From: Lethocerus indicus
Taxonomy: Eukaryota; Arthropoda; Insecta; Hemiptera; Belostomatidae
Direction: 5' to 3'
DNA: 64,000 nt
Assembly (NCBI GenBank): GCA_019843655.1
Contig: JACDQD010000102.1
Coordinates: 6,643,501 to 6,707,500, forward strand
Below, one piece after another: positions 37,201-47,536 of the stretch; within the stretch, counting starts at the first letter, position 1, and each line of letters opens with the position of its first letter. The notes below the pieces were generated by a model. The model saw only the letters and a program-made list of their open reading frames with translations, was not told the DNA's origin and did not search any database. The position numbers were made by a program, and so were the translations under genes.

Positions 37201-40200
37201 ATATTTCAGTTTTTTAAATATTTCTTTGTTGATAGTACTGTTTATAAGGCATAATTTAATAATGTATTATTATTTATTGAAATTCCTGTTAATTTAATTA
37301 ATCCAAATGATATTTTTCAGACAAACAAATCTTTAAAATATAGAAAAATGTATCAAGAGTCATTAAACAAAATAGATGCAGTATCATTAGTGATTAATGA
37401 TAAGGATAATGAAATTAACCTTCATGATAAGAATAATGAAGTTAAGACAGCTTCAGCGAGTATTAATCTTGATATGTACAATGAGGAGACTGAGAAACAT
37501 GAATTAAGAGGTAATGTATAAAAACAGTGAGAGCTCCAATATTATGAGAAATTTGAAAGATTTGTAATTCAGAATCAGCATTATTTTGTAGAGCAAAAGA
37601 GTATAAAATAAACTAAACATGATATTATTATTATTCATTATTTAACCTTTGCGCTCGAGCAATAGGTCTCTTTCAGAATCACTATCTATTATTCGTCAAG
37701 CCAAACCTAAATAAACATTGTTATCGTTCGATTTATCGAATTGATCTGAGTGGTGCCTGAGAGACATCTCTCAAGTGCAAAGGAATATGAGACACCATTA
37801 CTTGTGTTTAATATTAAGAAACATTTGTATGGTATGGGTAATTTTTATTCTGACTCTTATATTTAAACCTAATTTGAGTACTATCAGGAAATTAATTTCT
37901 ATAAAACATATTGTTTATCATACACAAGTATGATTTATTAGTTCTCAGTTATACTTGAGTCATTTTGAATGTTTTAGATTCCGCATTTTGAAGGTTTGTT
38001 CAAAGGCTCATTTATGTATTCTTCTATATCTGTTTTTTGGTTGCATGCAGGAAGCGAGATAAACAGGAAAGATCAAGAAATTCTGGACCTGGGTAATGAG
38101 TTATTTATGACACAGTGTGAGAGTATGGTTGGAGGTGAAGCAAAGGAAAAGAGAAGAGCAAATGGTGATGATGGGTCATCAGGAGAGGCAATAGCATTGG
38201 TGAATGAAAGGAAGAAGCATAAAGAGAAGGTAGAAACCATGGAGAAGTGGAATTCTGATCTTAGTACAAAATTGACTATAATTAAAAGGAATAATTCAAA
38301 TCTATCTTCAGAATTGTCTACGTTTTCTAAACATAGTTTGTAATATATAAATTTACTCAATCCAAATTATTTTTTCAGGCAAATGAACTTGTAAAAGACA
38401 GGCAAATGTACCAAGATGCATTAAACACAATTGATTCATTATCGATGTTGATTAGTGTTAAAGACAACGAAATTAAGAATGTTAAATTACAACTATCAAA
38501 ATTGCAACAGCAACATGCTATTCAGGTATTTATTTTGTTATAATATTTTAAATTATTATTTCACTTCCTCATCACTGTTGTCCGAGAGAATTTTATATTT
38601 TATGCGTATGAAATATTTATAAATATGTGCAAAGTGATACCTATTTCAGTTTGTTGTTTATATTATTTCAATAATTAAATATTATTTATTCTAGAAAATC
38701 AAAACTGTTAAAGATAGACAACTGTATCAAGAAGCTGTAGACAAAATTGATTCATTATTGATATTAATTAATGAAAAGGATGATGAAATAAAGAATGTCA
38801 AACATGAATTAGAAAGTTTGACTTTTGCAGTGTCTAAAGAAGAAACTGAGAAACAGAAATTAAGACACGATATAACAATTGCTGAAGCAACTCTTTTAGA
38901 AATTGTAAGCAGGATAAGAGATCTACATTTCAGAATTAGTTCCATAGTTTCAGCTCAGAACGATAAAATAAACAAAAAAGATTTGGTAGAACATGTAGAA
39001 GAAATGACATTATTATTTTTGATTGGTACTATTAAGAAACATTTGAATGACATAGTACTTGAGGTAGAAGATGGCCAAAATAATATGAGTGACATTTTAT
39101 ATGATGTATACAAGTGGAAGCATAAATTTATGGATGTAAGCAATGATAACAAGGGTATATTAAATCTTTTGAATGCCCTTGAACATGAATTAACACTGAA
39201 GAAAGAAATAGTATTTGAATCAGAGGGTACCTTTAATGAACATAGTACTGTCAGTGAAAGTATGAATGAAAACAACCAAGTCTTCAAGGAGAATAAAGTG
39301 GGTGAATTATTAATGACAATTGAAAAACTAACATGTGAAATGCGTACTTTAGAGGAAGACAGATCTGAAATCAAAAAGAAATTTGCTTCATTATCTTGTT
39401 CTCATATTGAAAAAGAAAAGAAAATTGATGACCTTAATTTGAGGCTTCAACAACTTACTAAGGAGAGTGAGGAAAAGACCTGTCAGTTGGATAAAGTTTA
39501 TGCGGAATTAGATGAACTTAAATTAGATGTGTTAAGAAAGGAAACTGAGTTAGCTAGTCAAGTTTGCAAAGTGAATAGTTTGAAGGAAGAACTTTTACAC
39601 CAATCCAATGTACTATCAGAATTGATGCAGAATGTACAAATGTTTGAACATGAAAAAGTTATTCTGGAGAAGAGGATAGATATAATGGGCACTCAGCTTC
39701 AAGAAGTAGATAGGTATTTACTAGATTTTCTATTTCTGCTACCTAATTATCATCCCAACTATTGTTATAGTGTTTGAGATTATTACTTTACCAGTGGAAC
39801 ATGTGGACATTTCACAGAATAAAGTAAAACATGATGAGATAGTAGAATAAAATAGAAAATTATTTAATACTTTACTAAAAATTATATATCTTCTATATAC
39901 ATTGTGTAAACGAATGAAATGGAAGTAGAATTTTAATATAAATTAGTCATAAATCAGCCACAGTTCCCAGTTGCACAGTTGCCATAAGGTCTTGTCTCTT
40001 ATTGATTTATGTTAAAATGTTTCCAGCCTGAAGGAAGAACTATCAACTCTGAAATCTAAATACTTACATGTGGAGACTTTGTTAAAAGAAGAAAAAGAAA
40101 AAATTACACTTATTAATTGTCAGGCAACTGATGAAGACAAAATTAGAAGTGGATTCTATAGAAAACTTGATTCAATGGAAAAGAAATTGGTGTGTGTAAA

Positions 40201-43200
40201 ACTGCTCTTTTCTATTTTTTGCCTTTAGACTGTTTTCTCATAATATAATTATTTTCTGCTAAAACAATTATTTGTCTTAGAAAATGGAGTTTGAAGAACA
40301 TTTGCAAGAAGTTACAAAGGAATATGTTGACAAAATTGAACAGTATAAAGAGAAGGTATTTTATAATTGGTTTTATTGGAATTTTTAAATTTGTCTTTAT
40401 TTGTGTATCCATTCACACAACCCAATCCTTCCCCACAACCTTTACCATGGCACTTTTTTGACACCATCCTCCAGGGTCACTATACTATAGCTTTATATTT
40501 TTCTCTATTGCTTGAAAATATTTATATATTAATATATGTGAATATATATTTATATTGAAAAAATATAATATAAATACTTAAAGGTACTCAAAGATCAAAT
40601 GCATATTGAAGAATTGAGTTCACAATTATGGGAAGCAAGTGATAAGTTTCTGGTTTGTCAACAGCAAGTAGAATCACTAAGGGGTCAATTAGACAAAGTA
40701 AGAGTTCAAAATCAACTTTTGCTAAATGACTTAGCTCATCAAGTAAGTTAGTTTCATATCAACAATAATAAATTTTGTTGTACATTGTCAAGTAAAGAAA
40801 TATGTTTTTAAGATTTATTTCTATATTCATTGATTCTCAATTTTCTAATCTCAATATGATTTTTACTGTAGAACTTGATGTCGGCACAACAGAGGAGCAT
40901 GTCTTTGCAGCATATTTCGTGAGTAACCTATTAATTTACCAATAATTACTGGTTTATAGATGTTACATGTATCTATAAATTCATTTGTAAAATTAACTTT
41001 AAACATTACTAACTATAATTTATTATGCTAAAAAAATGATTGGAAAAAGATGTTATTTACATATTCTGGTATATAAATTCTGAACAACAGTTATAATGCA
41101 TTTTTAACATAAAGTTCAAGTGGTGCTGGTGTGGATAATTTGGGTTGTGAAGAATTATTAGACGATATCATGATTGAGAAGAGGACTGCGATTACTCCTC
41201 ATATTGGAGTCTCCAAACCAAAGTTTTCACTTTTATCAGGTGTAGTAGAAGTATACTTAATAATAAGTGCAATAAAAAAAGTACTTCTCATTAAATAAAA
41301 ATATGTTAATAAAATAATTGTAATTTAGTAAGATGTGATTCTATGAAAAATGTTCAGGGGTCTAAGAATTAATGAATTCACATAATAAGACATTATCTGG
41401 AAATTTATCACCTATTTGTGTTGCATTTAGGAAATAGTCAATTTCTTTTTCATTACTGCTTGAAATAGTGAATATTTTAATGAAATATTACTTCACTCAA
41501 AGATTATAATTAATTAATTATAACATGACTTGTTTTTAATGTGAAACTATGATTTATTGGTATGAACTTTGTTGCAGTTAAATTCTAATTTATGTTTTGT
41601 ATTTTCTTCTGGTCATTTGTTTTTATCCGATGTATTATCTTGGTTTAATCAACATAAAATGATTTATGCATTTGATTAGGTAAAGTATTCCCAACTGCTG
41701 ATGAAGAAGAAGTATTTGATGAAAGATGTCTTGCGGACCTCAAAGCTGGAATATGCCGAATCCCGCGCATTGGATCTAATAAGCGTTCCTCTTGTCCACC
41801 ATTACCAAAGGTGTGGATTTGTGGAATTAAAGCTTTATTTTGTCTTATTTCTGAAATATTTGTTTGTTTGTGAAACAATATATTGTTTTTCAGGTTGCAA
41901 AAAAAGTAAATAAGGTTAATGACACTGAATGTCTGATTCCTGCAGATAAACCAAAGAAACATAAATTACAGGTGACATTTTTGTTCAAATAATTATTTAA
42001 TTACGCATGAAAATTTGTTTAAATTTGTGTCATTTGCATTTATCATTTGTGCATGATAACCAGTTTTGATGCATGTTTCTCATTGGTACATTATATACAT
42101 ATGCTTTAAAAAAATGTTATCACCCCAGAAAAATAGTCCTTTGTTGAATAAGCACAGTTTTTAATAATAACATTAACAGTTTTATTATTTTAGTTTATTA
42201 GTTAATTTCTTAGCACACAATTGAACTGAACACAATAGTTTGGCTGCACAGTACATAGTCCTGTCATCTCGAAAAATGCATTATGTGATGTCTTAGTGTA
42301 CTTTAATATATTTATAGTGGTGTGGGTTGTTTACAGATAGTGTACAGAAAGCCAGGACCTCCTACTCCTTGTAAGAATTCAGGCAGACTCTCTCTTCAGG
42401 TGAATATCTGTTATAAATAGGGACAATAGATATATTTCACATTTATTTCTTGTAGATATAAATGTGCATGAATGAATACGATAGAAAGATGCTTCAGCAC
42501 AAGTTCCATTTTTACAAAATTTGTTTACACATGATTAGTTACTTGATGGATTTAGGTATACCTTAGATTTTGTGTTTTATTGTCTCCTCTCGCTGGTTTG
42601 CCTTTTGCTAGGCTGGTTTCGGCTGCTTATAATCTTCAGTTGCGATATTAGTCACTTTGGCACTTAGAATGTTTTTTGGGCATTCTCACTGCACTGTCAC
42701 TGTCACTTGTACTGTGATGACTAACACCGCTACTGAAGATGGCGAGTAGCCGAAACCGGCCTAGCAAAAGACCAAACTAGCGAAAGGAGACAGAAACACA
42801 CGAAATCTAAGGTATTCCAACACCTCGCAAACTACAAAACAGTTATTCTAAACGACTTAGGTATAGTACAATGTAGTTATATGGCATCATGCATATTGGG
42901 ATGAGTAGTGAATTGAACATCTGCAACATTTTTTCAGTCTGTTGGTTGTGTTTTACTTCGTCCGTTTTCTGTAATTGTGATTTATCTAGATATACCCTAA
43001 AATGTACAAATTGTATTTCAAGCTAAATTTATTTATTATTCTACAAATTTTATTGTGTTAGTGTTTAATGTTGTTTTTATTTATTACAATTTCCCCTAAC
43101 TGTATTAATGTTAATAATATTAATGTTTTATCTTTAATTATTGATTTATATTAGTCTTACAACTGAAAAAATGGGGATTCACATAAGAATGGTGGAATAA

Positions 43201-43384
43201 AAAAAATAAAATACTAATAAATATTATTACAATTATAAGAGAATTATTATGTGTTTCAGGGTAATGCCCAATTACCTGGAGGATCTAGTTCAAGTACAGA
43301 TAAAAAGCAACCAAGCACTCCTCAGAGGAAAATCAAGAGTCTTTTCAGTTCTAAACACAAAGTACAACAGGTGCTTTATACATT

Positions 43385-43451
<67 letters not shown>

Positions 43452-43583
43452 TAGATATGCATTTCTATTTTAGACCTTAATTCAATTATTTGATTTTAGG
43501 ACACACCACATTTGACACCACGTAACAGAAGATTGAGTTTTTTCCAGAGAAAATTTGGAAATCGTGAAAATGTTCCACCTTGA
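23073..43583 (+). CDS. mud: Giant coiled-coil protein, NuMA/Mud-like
   Basis: About 50 exons giving roughly 2,800 residues if all intact exons are used. Head exons: 23073-23111, 23450-23538, 23635-23711, 23941-24177, 24914-24975, 25155-25290. Then 25903-26165, 26887-27018, 27184-27324, the tandem array 27546-34244, and 34406-35268, 35417-35579, 35719-35865, 36540-36668, 36950-37075, 37321-37510, 38051-38229, 38379-38525, 38695-39713. Tail: 40027-40189, 40281-40355, 40584-40742, 40872-40918, 41115-41239, 41680-41810, 41894-41971, 42337-42399, 43260-43370, 43500-43583. The head reads ISWVNALRLIDEPISDIL, like the globular N-terminus of NuMA; a long coiled coil and a basic Ser/Thr-Pro tail follow. 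NuMA/Mud tethers dynein at the cell cortex and spindle poles through LGN/Pins. The family call rests on the head, overall architecture and tail. Another large coiled-coil scaffold remains possible. Confidence 0.75.
25903..27324 (+). CDS. mud: Mud-like module 1 (exons B, C, D)
   Basis: Exon B 25903-26165 (SELNRKDQEILKLGNELFMK..., with a G/K/R-rich insert), exon C 26887-27018 (ISSLEKETDRWRLKAEENGN) and exon D 27184-27324 (NSKDMNDSSN... LQQQYAIQ). Each has a diverged second copy further downstream: B at 38051, C at 36540, D at 35719 and 36950. This shows a multi-exon segment was duplicated within the gene. Confidence 0.75.
31281..31424 (+). pseudogene. Damaged array exon 15
   Basis: Starts after TTTCCAG like its neighbours but contains a small internal duplication of the exon start (a second ACAAATGAAC at 31305). 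Later a 17-nt deletion removes the segment that normally encodes IKNQFS. The frame shifts, no normal CAG|GTA donor remains, and the following intron is also truncated. Probably non-functional, or skipped in the mRNA. Confidence 0.75.
31479..31565 (+). pseudogene. Damaged array exon 16
   Basis: Has a good acceptor and starts TNELL-like, then deletions of 1, 8 and 4 nt and loss of the 3' half. A possible donor at AGG|GTAATC would leave an 87-nt in-frame remnant encoding KHVDSLNKIIND. It could be a shortened exon or a decayed copy. Confidence 0.65.
32718..32861 (+). pseudogene. Damaged array exon 21 (frameshift and stop)
   Basis: Compared with its near-twin exon 23 (33240-33386), this copy lacks one C in the acceptor tract, one A in the GAAAGAAAATT run, and two further bases near the 3' end. 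Length is 144 nt. The first deletion shifts frame and brings a TAA after about 14 codons. All changes are small deletions near homopolymers, so an assembly error is as likely as real decay. Confidence 0.75.
34406..35268 (+). CDS. mud: Mud-like long coiled-coil exon F (first copy)
   Basis: An 863-nt exon (phase 0 in, phase 2 out) ending GAATAG|GTACTT. Its first ~49 residues (TIQLVTEKQVYQEALNKIDA...) are a diverged array unit. The rest is continuous coiled coil with segments such as DVYKWKLKFIDVSNDNKG and LEEDRSEIEKKFASL. Positions from about 34641 to 35268 match 39086-39713 at a constant offset of 4,445 with no indel, though the preceding part is diverged and shorter than in the second copy. 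Confidence 0.8.
35417..38525 (+). CDS. mud: Mud-like module 2 (duplicated exons G, D', C', D'', E', B', E'')
   Basis: Exons 35417-35579, 35719-35865, 36540-36668, 36950-37075, 37321-37510, 38051-38229 (donor uncertain) and 38379-38525. They are diverged copies of the exons upstream of and inside the array: 36540 repeats the TWRLKAEEN motif, 36950 repeats NSKDMNNSSN, 38051 repeats GSEINRKDQEILDLGNELFM, and 38379 is a full 147-nt array-type exon standing alone. The exon at 38051 reads into a TAA at 38341 with no phase-0 donor at the place homologous to module 1. An earlier AAG|GTAGAA at 38229/38230 would keep the frame. Confidence 0.65.
38695..39713 (+). CDS. mud: Mud-like long coiled-coil exon F' (second copy)
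   Basis: A 1,019-nt exon (phase 0 in, phase 2 out), 339 full codons. It begins KIKTVKDRQLYQEAVDKIDS, an array-like unit, and continues as coiled coil. It carries about 52 residues (around RIRDLHFRISSIVSAQND and EMTLLFLIGTIKKHL) missing in the first copy. The last ~630 bp are nearly identical to the first copy. Both copies end with a similar donor and are followed by homologous 163-nt exons (35417 and 40027). Confidence 0.8.
40027..43583 (+). CDS. mud: Mud-like C-terminal tail exons
   Basis: Ten exons in continuous frame. Coiled coil ends around QVESLRGQLDKVRVQNQLLL (40584-40742). The tail then becomes Ser/Pro/Lys-rich. Exon 41680-41810 has EEEVFDERCLADLKAGICRI and SNKRSSCPPLPK, similar in position and style to the conserved NuMA block that reads NRIAELQQRN...CPPHLK. 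Exon 42337-42399 has RKPGPPTPCKNS, exon 43260-43370 has QPSTPQRKIKSLFSS, and the last exon ends TPRNRRLSFFQRKFGNRENV. TPCK and TPQR fit the CDK consensus S/T-P-x-K/R, consistent with mitotic control. The stop is at 43581-43583 and AATAAA at 43592. Confidence 0.75.
42551..42836. repeat. Foldback (inverted-repeat) element in a Mud-like intron
   Basis: Two arms of about 85-100 bp are reverse complements: left CTTTTGCTAGGCTGG... and TTTCGGCTGC; right GTAGCCGAAACCGGCCTAG and CAAAAGACC. The centre contains CACTGTCACTTGTACTGTG. The half copy at 2350-2530 shares arm and centre. It behaves like a non-autonomous mobile repeat (MITE or foldback type). It lies in the intron between 42399 and 43260. No protein is encoded. 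Confidence 0.85.
43390..43447. repeat. (CA)n(TA)n microsatellite in a Mud-like intron
   Basis: A CA run followed by about 48 bp of pure TA, right after the exon ending at 43370. Confidence 0.9.
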
Positions 43584-43591
43584 ATAACATA

Positions 43592-43597
43592 AATAAA
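43592..43597 (+). terminator. Mud-like polyadenylation signal
   Basis: AATAAA 9 bp after the stop codon, and further AT-rich candidates follow (for example near 43931). Confidence 0.45.
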
Positions 43598-44793
43598 TGT
43601 TTTGTGTATATATATATAAATAGATTGGACCCGTTAATCTTTATTTTTCTCTTTTAAAGCTTTTCTCATGTTCCTGCAAGTTTAACCAATGAAAAAATTG
43701 TATATTGTGGTTTTAATTTAATAATTTCTTCAAAATGGGGATGAAGCACTGCATCCCTTTTTGTCCTTTTTATATAAATTGTCTTACATCTTGTATGTAA
43801 CATGTGAAAAATTGTTAATATTTTGACTGTTTATATTGTATTGTGATATGTGTATTTTTACTTTATAATTTAAAAAATTGTATTTAATTAAATGTATACT
43901 GTTAATACTTTGTTACACTAATTAAATGAAAATAAATTAATGGAATTAAAATTGCTTAATCTAATGTCAAGAAATTAATTTTCTCATAGTCACAGCCAAA
44001 AATTTCATTTTCATATTTGAGTTATTTATTATTATTTTAACTGAATGTGCTTATATCAAAATAAACGATGATACACTATATGCTTCTAATTAAATGTCAT
44101 CATATTTGATTCTGATTTTATTTTGTTTAATTTACAATAATAAATGGTATCATTACAATGATCAATTATTTGACCAAAACTATAAATAGCATTCTTATTA
44201 GTTCACTCAAAATTCAGTTTGTATGACCTACACGCCTACATTACATTAAATAAATCAACATTTTTAATATAATATATTTTCGTACTTTATTAGTTATATT
44301 ATATTTATAAATAAAGATTTAAGATCGCCATCGGCACGTTATCCTTCACCCCATTATATACTAAGTGGAAAGAAAGTCGTAGTTTCCCTTTTTTCGATAT
44401 ATGTGGAACTTGATCTAGGAAACGCAAATATCTTTAATACTCTTTAATTTCCATTTTGTTCATTTTACTGAAAGTGTTCGGCATTAGTGATTTTACGTTT
44501 AATGCTGCAAACCTAAAGTAGATAGTGTGGTGTTGGTAGTTAAAAACGTAATTAATGCAAATTACTTCTCTTGGAACAAAATGTAATTATTTTGTACAGG
44601 AAGGTTTGTTCAGGATTTTTTGTTTTTGTTTTAAGAAAATAGACATTATTCACGGTTATGTCCGACTCTTGTGAATATATAATGTATTGCGAATAATATT
44701 GTATTCATAGGTGTTAGTTATTCCCTTCCCCCCTTAGGTATAACCTTCCCTGAATCGACGTTCTGTAGGTTTCTTTTATGTTTATATGTTAGA
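43598..44793. other. Intergenic: Mud-like 3' end to DNA ligase IV start
   Basis: About 1.2 kb, AT-rich, with no coding exon recognised. The part from about 44330 is less AT-rich and likely includes the ligase IV promoter and 5' UTR. Confidence 0.6.
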
Positions 44794-47454
44794 ATGGAAC
44801 ATTTAAATGATTGCCAAAGTTTTAAGTTTAGTGAGTTTTGTGAGTTGTGTGAAAGTATATGTTCAGCTACCAATAAGAAGCAGAGAGCGACATTAATGAA
44901 AAAGTTTATTGATTCTTTTAACAAGGCTAATCCTGAGTGTAATTTTTTCCCCATATTGAGGCTTTTGCTACCACAACTAGAAAGGGAACGCGGCCCGTAT
45001 GGATTAAAAGAGCACAATTTAGCAAAACTCTATATAAGGACCTTATGTCTGCCAAAAGATGGAAGTGATGCAAATAAGTTAATGAATTATCGGGCCCCTG
45101 GAGCTGCTGGGAGTGCAGCAGGTGATTTTGGCGAAGTTGTTTATTGGGTTTTACGAAATCGATGTGGGGACAATTCTCATTACACAATTGGAGAGATTAA
45201 TAGCCATTTAGATAATATTGCAATGAAGCATTCTGCTCATGATCCTAGAGGAGTGGATTATGAGTTTGTTACTATGCAAAACAGTATGTCTGCCCAGGAG
45301 CAAAAATGGCTTGTAAGGATTATCCTAAAGGATATGGTTTTAAATTTGGGCACAAAGCATATTCTGTCAATGTATCATCCTGATGCACAAGAGCTGTATG
45401 ATCTTTCTAACAGTCTTCTGAAAGTTTGTACTGAGCTAAAAGACCCCCTAAAACCACTACATGAATTGGAAATAAGGATATTCCAACCATTCCGACCAAT
45501 GTTATCAGACCGTTGTGATATACAAGAATTAGCCTTTAAGGGTACATACTACTTGGAAACAAAATTAGATGGAGAACGGTTTCAGTTACATTATAGTGAG
45601 AGGAAGTTCAAATATTTTTCAAGAAATGGATATGATAATACAAACAATTTTGGTGAAGATTCAGAAAGTGGATATTTAAGTCGACTTATACAGCGCCAAT
45701 TATTGCATACTGTTGACAGTTGCATATTAGATGGGGAAATGATGGTATGGCATACTGGAAAACATTGTTTTGTATGCAAAGGACAGAACACTGATGTTAA
45801 ATTAATCCGTACAGGAAATAAACAACCATGCTTTTGTGTTTTTGATGTATTAATGTATAATGGTACAGTATTAACTAACAAACCACTCTCAGACAGATTA
45901 ATAATTTTAAAGAAAATATTCACTCCTTTGGAAGGAACCTTAATGCATACACCAAGGTCAGTAGTTAAGAATAGTGATGATGTATTGAAGGCAATTAATG
46001 AAGCAATTGATAACAAAGAAGAAGGAGTAGTATTGAAAGATCCTTTCTCAATCTATAAACCAAATGCAAGGAAAGCTGGTTGGTATAAAATAAAACCAGA
46101 ATATTCGGAAGGAGCAATGGTTGATTTGGATGTTTTAATAATTGGTGGATATTATGGTGAAGGAAAAAAAAGGAGTTGCATTAGTCATTTCTTGTTAGGT
46201 CTAAAAGTTACAAGTGAAGCAGATTCTCAAATTAAATTTGAGTCACTCTGTCGTGTAGGCTCTGGTTACACACTTGAGGAACTTGCTGAGCTCAATGAAA
46301 AGCTACAATTGAACTGGGTTAAATTCATTCCCAGTAAAATTCCTTCATTTTTACTTATTGGCAAAGAAAAACCTGATTTATGGATACATCCTGAAAAATC
46401 ATATATCCTGCAAGTGAAAGCTACAGAGGTTGTTCCTAGTGAATTTTTTTATGGTGGTTATACCTTACGATTTGTGAGAGTAGAAAAAGTAAGATATGAT
46501 AAGTCCTGGCATGACTGCCTTACCACTCACGAATTTGAAGAAATTCGCAAAAGATATTCTGGAAAACTCACTGCAGGACATATAATGAAAAGGAATTTTA
46601 ACAGAAAAAGGAAATTGCAGCAAATTGTGCCTCATATTATTAAGAAAGATTTTTCTAATATTGAAAAAATATCGTCTATTTTTGAAGGAAAAGAAATGTG
46701 TGTTTTAAGTGGGACAGAAACACTGTCTAAGAATCAGTTAGAGGAAATTATAGTACAAAATGGTGGTTCTGTTACTGATAGACTAAGCTCTAAAACATTT
46801 TGTGTTATTGTAGGGAATGTTGGTATTGACATTCGTGCTAAAAATATTATTAATGCCAAGAAACACAATGTTGTTTATTGTTCTTGGATTGAAAAATGTG
46901 TAAAGTCATCATGTTTTATAAAGTGGACACCTCATGATGTTGTAAGTGCCACATTTAAAATGAGTAGTAAATTTTCTGAAAACTATGATATATTTGGTGA
47001 TAGTTACACTGAATTTACATCAGAAGAAACTCTTAATAAAGTTCTTGCTAAAGCTAAAGCCACAATAGATTCTGAGGTAGATTTGAAACTTGATGAAATG
47101 AGAGAGATGGATTTCACCTTATTTAATGGGCCAAGTCCTTATTCAATATTTCGCTGTTGTAGAGCTTATTTTGACATGTTCGAAGATATTGGAAATTCTA
47201 GTTCAAAAAAGAGTATATTTCTAATTTCAGAATCCCTCTTATTTACTTTCTTGGGAGGGATAATTGTTTCAGAAATAACTTCAGCAACAACTCATGTTAT
47301 AATTCATTCTTCCCACACAGGAAACCTAAGTCATTTGAAGGAGTTACAGGAAGGTTTGGATAAATCATTTTGTCTAATTACTCATGAATGGGTCCTTCGG
47401 TGTTGGGAAGCCCGAGAGAAATTAAATGAGATCAATTTTATACCTAAAATATAA
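44794..47454 (+). CDS. LIG4: DNA ligase IV
   Basis: A single intronless ORF of 886 residues, close to the usual length of about 910. The N-terminal DNA-binding domain spans about 1-240 (LLLPQLERERGPYGLKE). The nucleotidyltransferase motif I is at about 255-262, TKLDGERFQ, with the AMP-accepting lysine K257. Motif III-like VFDVLMYNG, motif IV EEGVVLKDP and motif V GWYKIKPEY follow in order. Two BRCT domains lie at about 625-715 (FEGKEMCVLSG... YCSWIEKC) and 775-880 (HEWVLRCWE), with the XRCC4-binding linker between. The enzyme seals breaks in non-homologous end joining in the nucleus with XRCC4 and Ku. The start MEHLNDCQSF matches the family N-terminus and has no better upstream ATG. Human LIG4 is also encoded in one exon. 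Confidence 0.97.
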   Translation: MEHLNDCQSFKFSEFCELCESICSATNKKQRATLMKKFIDSFNKANPECNFFPILRLLLPQLERERGPYGLKEHNLAKLYIRTLCLPKDGSDANKLMNYRAPGAAGSAAGDFGEVVYWVLRNRCGDNSHYTIGEINSHLDNIAMKHSAHDPRGVDYEFVTMQNSMSAQEQKWLVRIILKDMVLNLGTKHILSMYHPDAQELYDLSNSLLKVCTELKDPLKPLHELEIRIFQPFRPMLSDRCDIQELAFKGTYYLETKLDGERFQLHYSERKFKYFSRNGYDNTNNFGEDSESGYLSRLIQRQLLHTVDSCILDGEMMVWHTGKHCFVCKGQNTDVKLIRTGNKQPCFCVFDVLMYNGTVLTNKPLSDRLIILKKIFTPLEGTLMHTPRSVVKNSDDVLKAINEAIDNKEEGVVLKDPFSIYKPNARKAGWYKIKPEYSEGAMVDLDVLIIGGYYGEGKKRSCISHFLLGLKVTSEADSQIKFESLCRVGSGYTLEELAELNEKLQLNWVKFIPSKIPSFLLIGKEKPDLWIHPEKSYILQVKATEVVPSEFFYGGYTLRFVRVEKVRYDKSWHDCLTTHEFEEIRKRYSGKLTAGHIMKRNFNRKRKLQQIVPHIIKKDFSNIEKISSIFEGKEMCVLSGTETLSKNQLEEIIVQNGGSVTDRLSSKTFCVIVGNVGIDIRAKNIINAKKHNVVYCSWIEKCVKSSCFIKWTPHDVVSATFKMSSKFSENYDIFGDSYTEFTSEETLNKVLAKAKATIDSEVDLKLDEMREMDFTLFNGPSPYSIFRCCRAYFDMFEDIGNSSSKKSIFLISESLLFTFLGGIIVSEITSATTHVIIHSSHTGNLSHLKELQEGLDKSFCLITHEWVLRCWEAREKLNEINFIPKI

Positions 47455-47491
47455 AGGTTTTGTAAATAGAATTATATCTTTTACATATGTG

Positions 47492-47536
<45 letters not shown>

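Noticed and set aside
45591..46016. Minus-strand ORF of 141 codons
   Set aside because: Antisense shadow of the DNA ligase IV catalytic domain.
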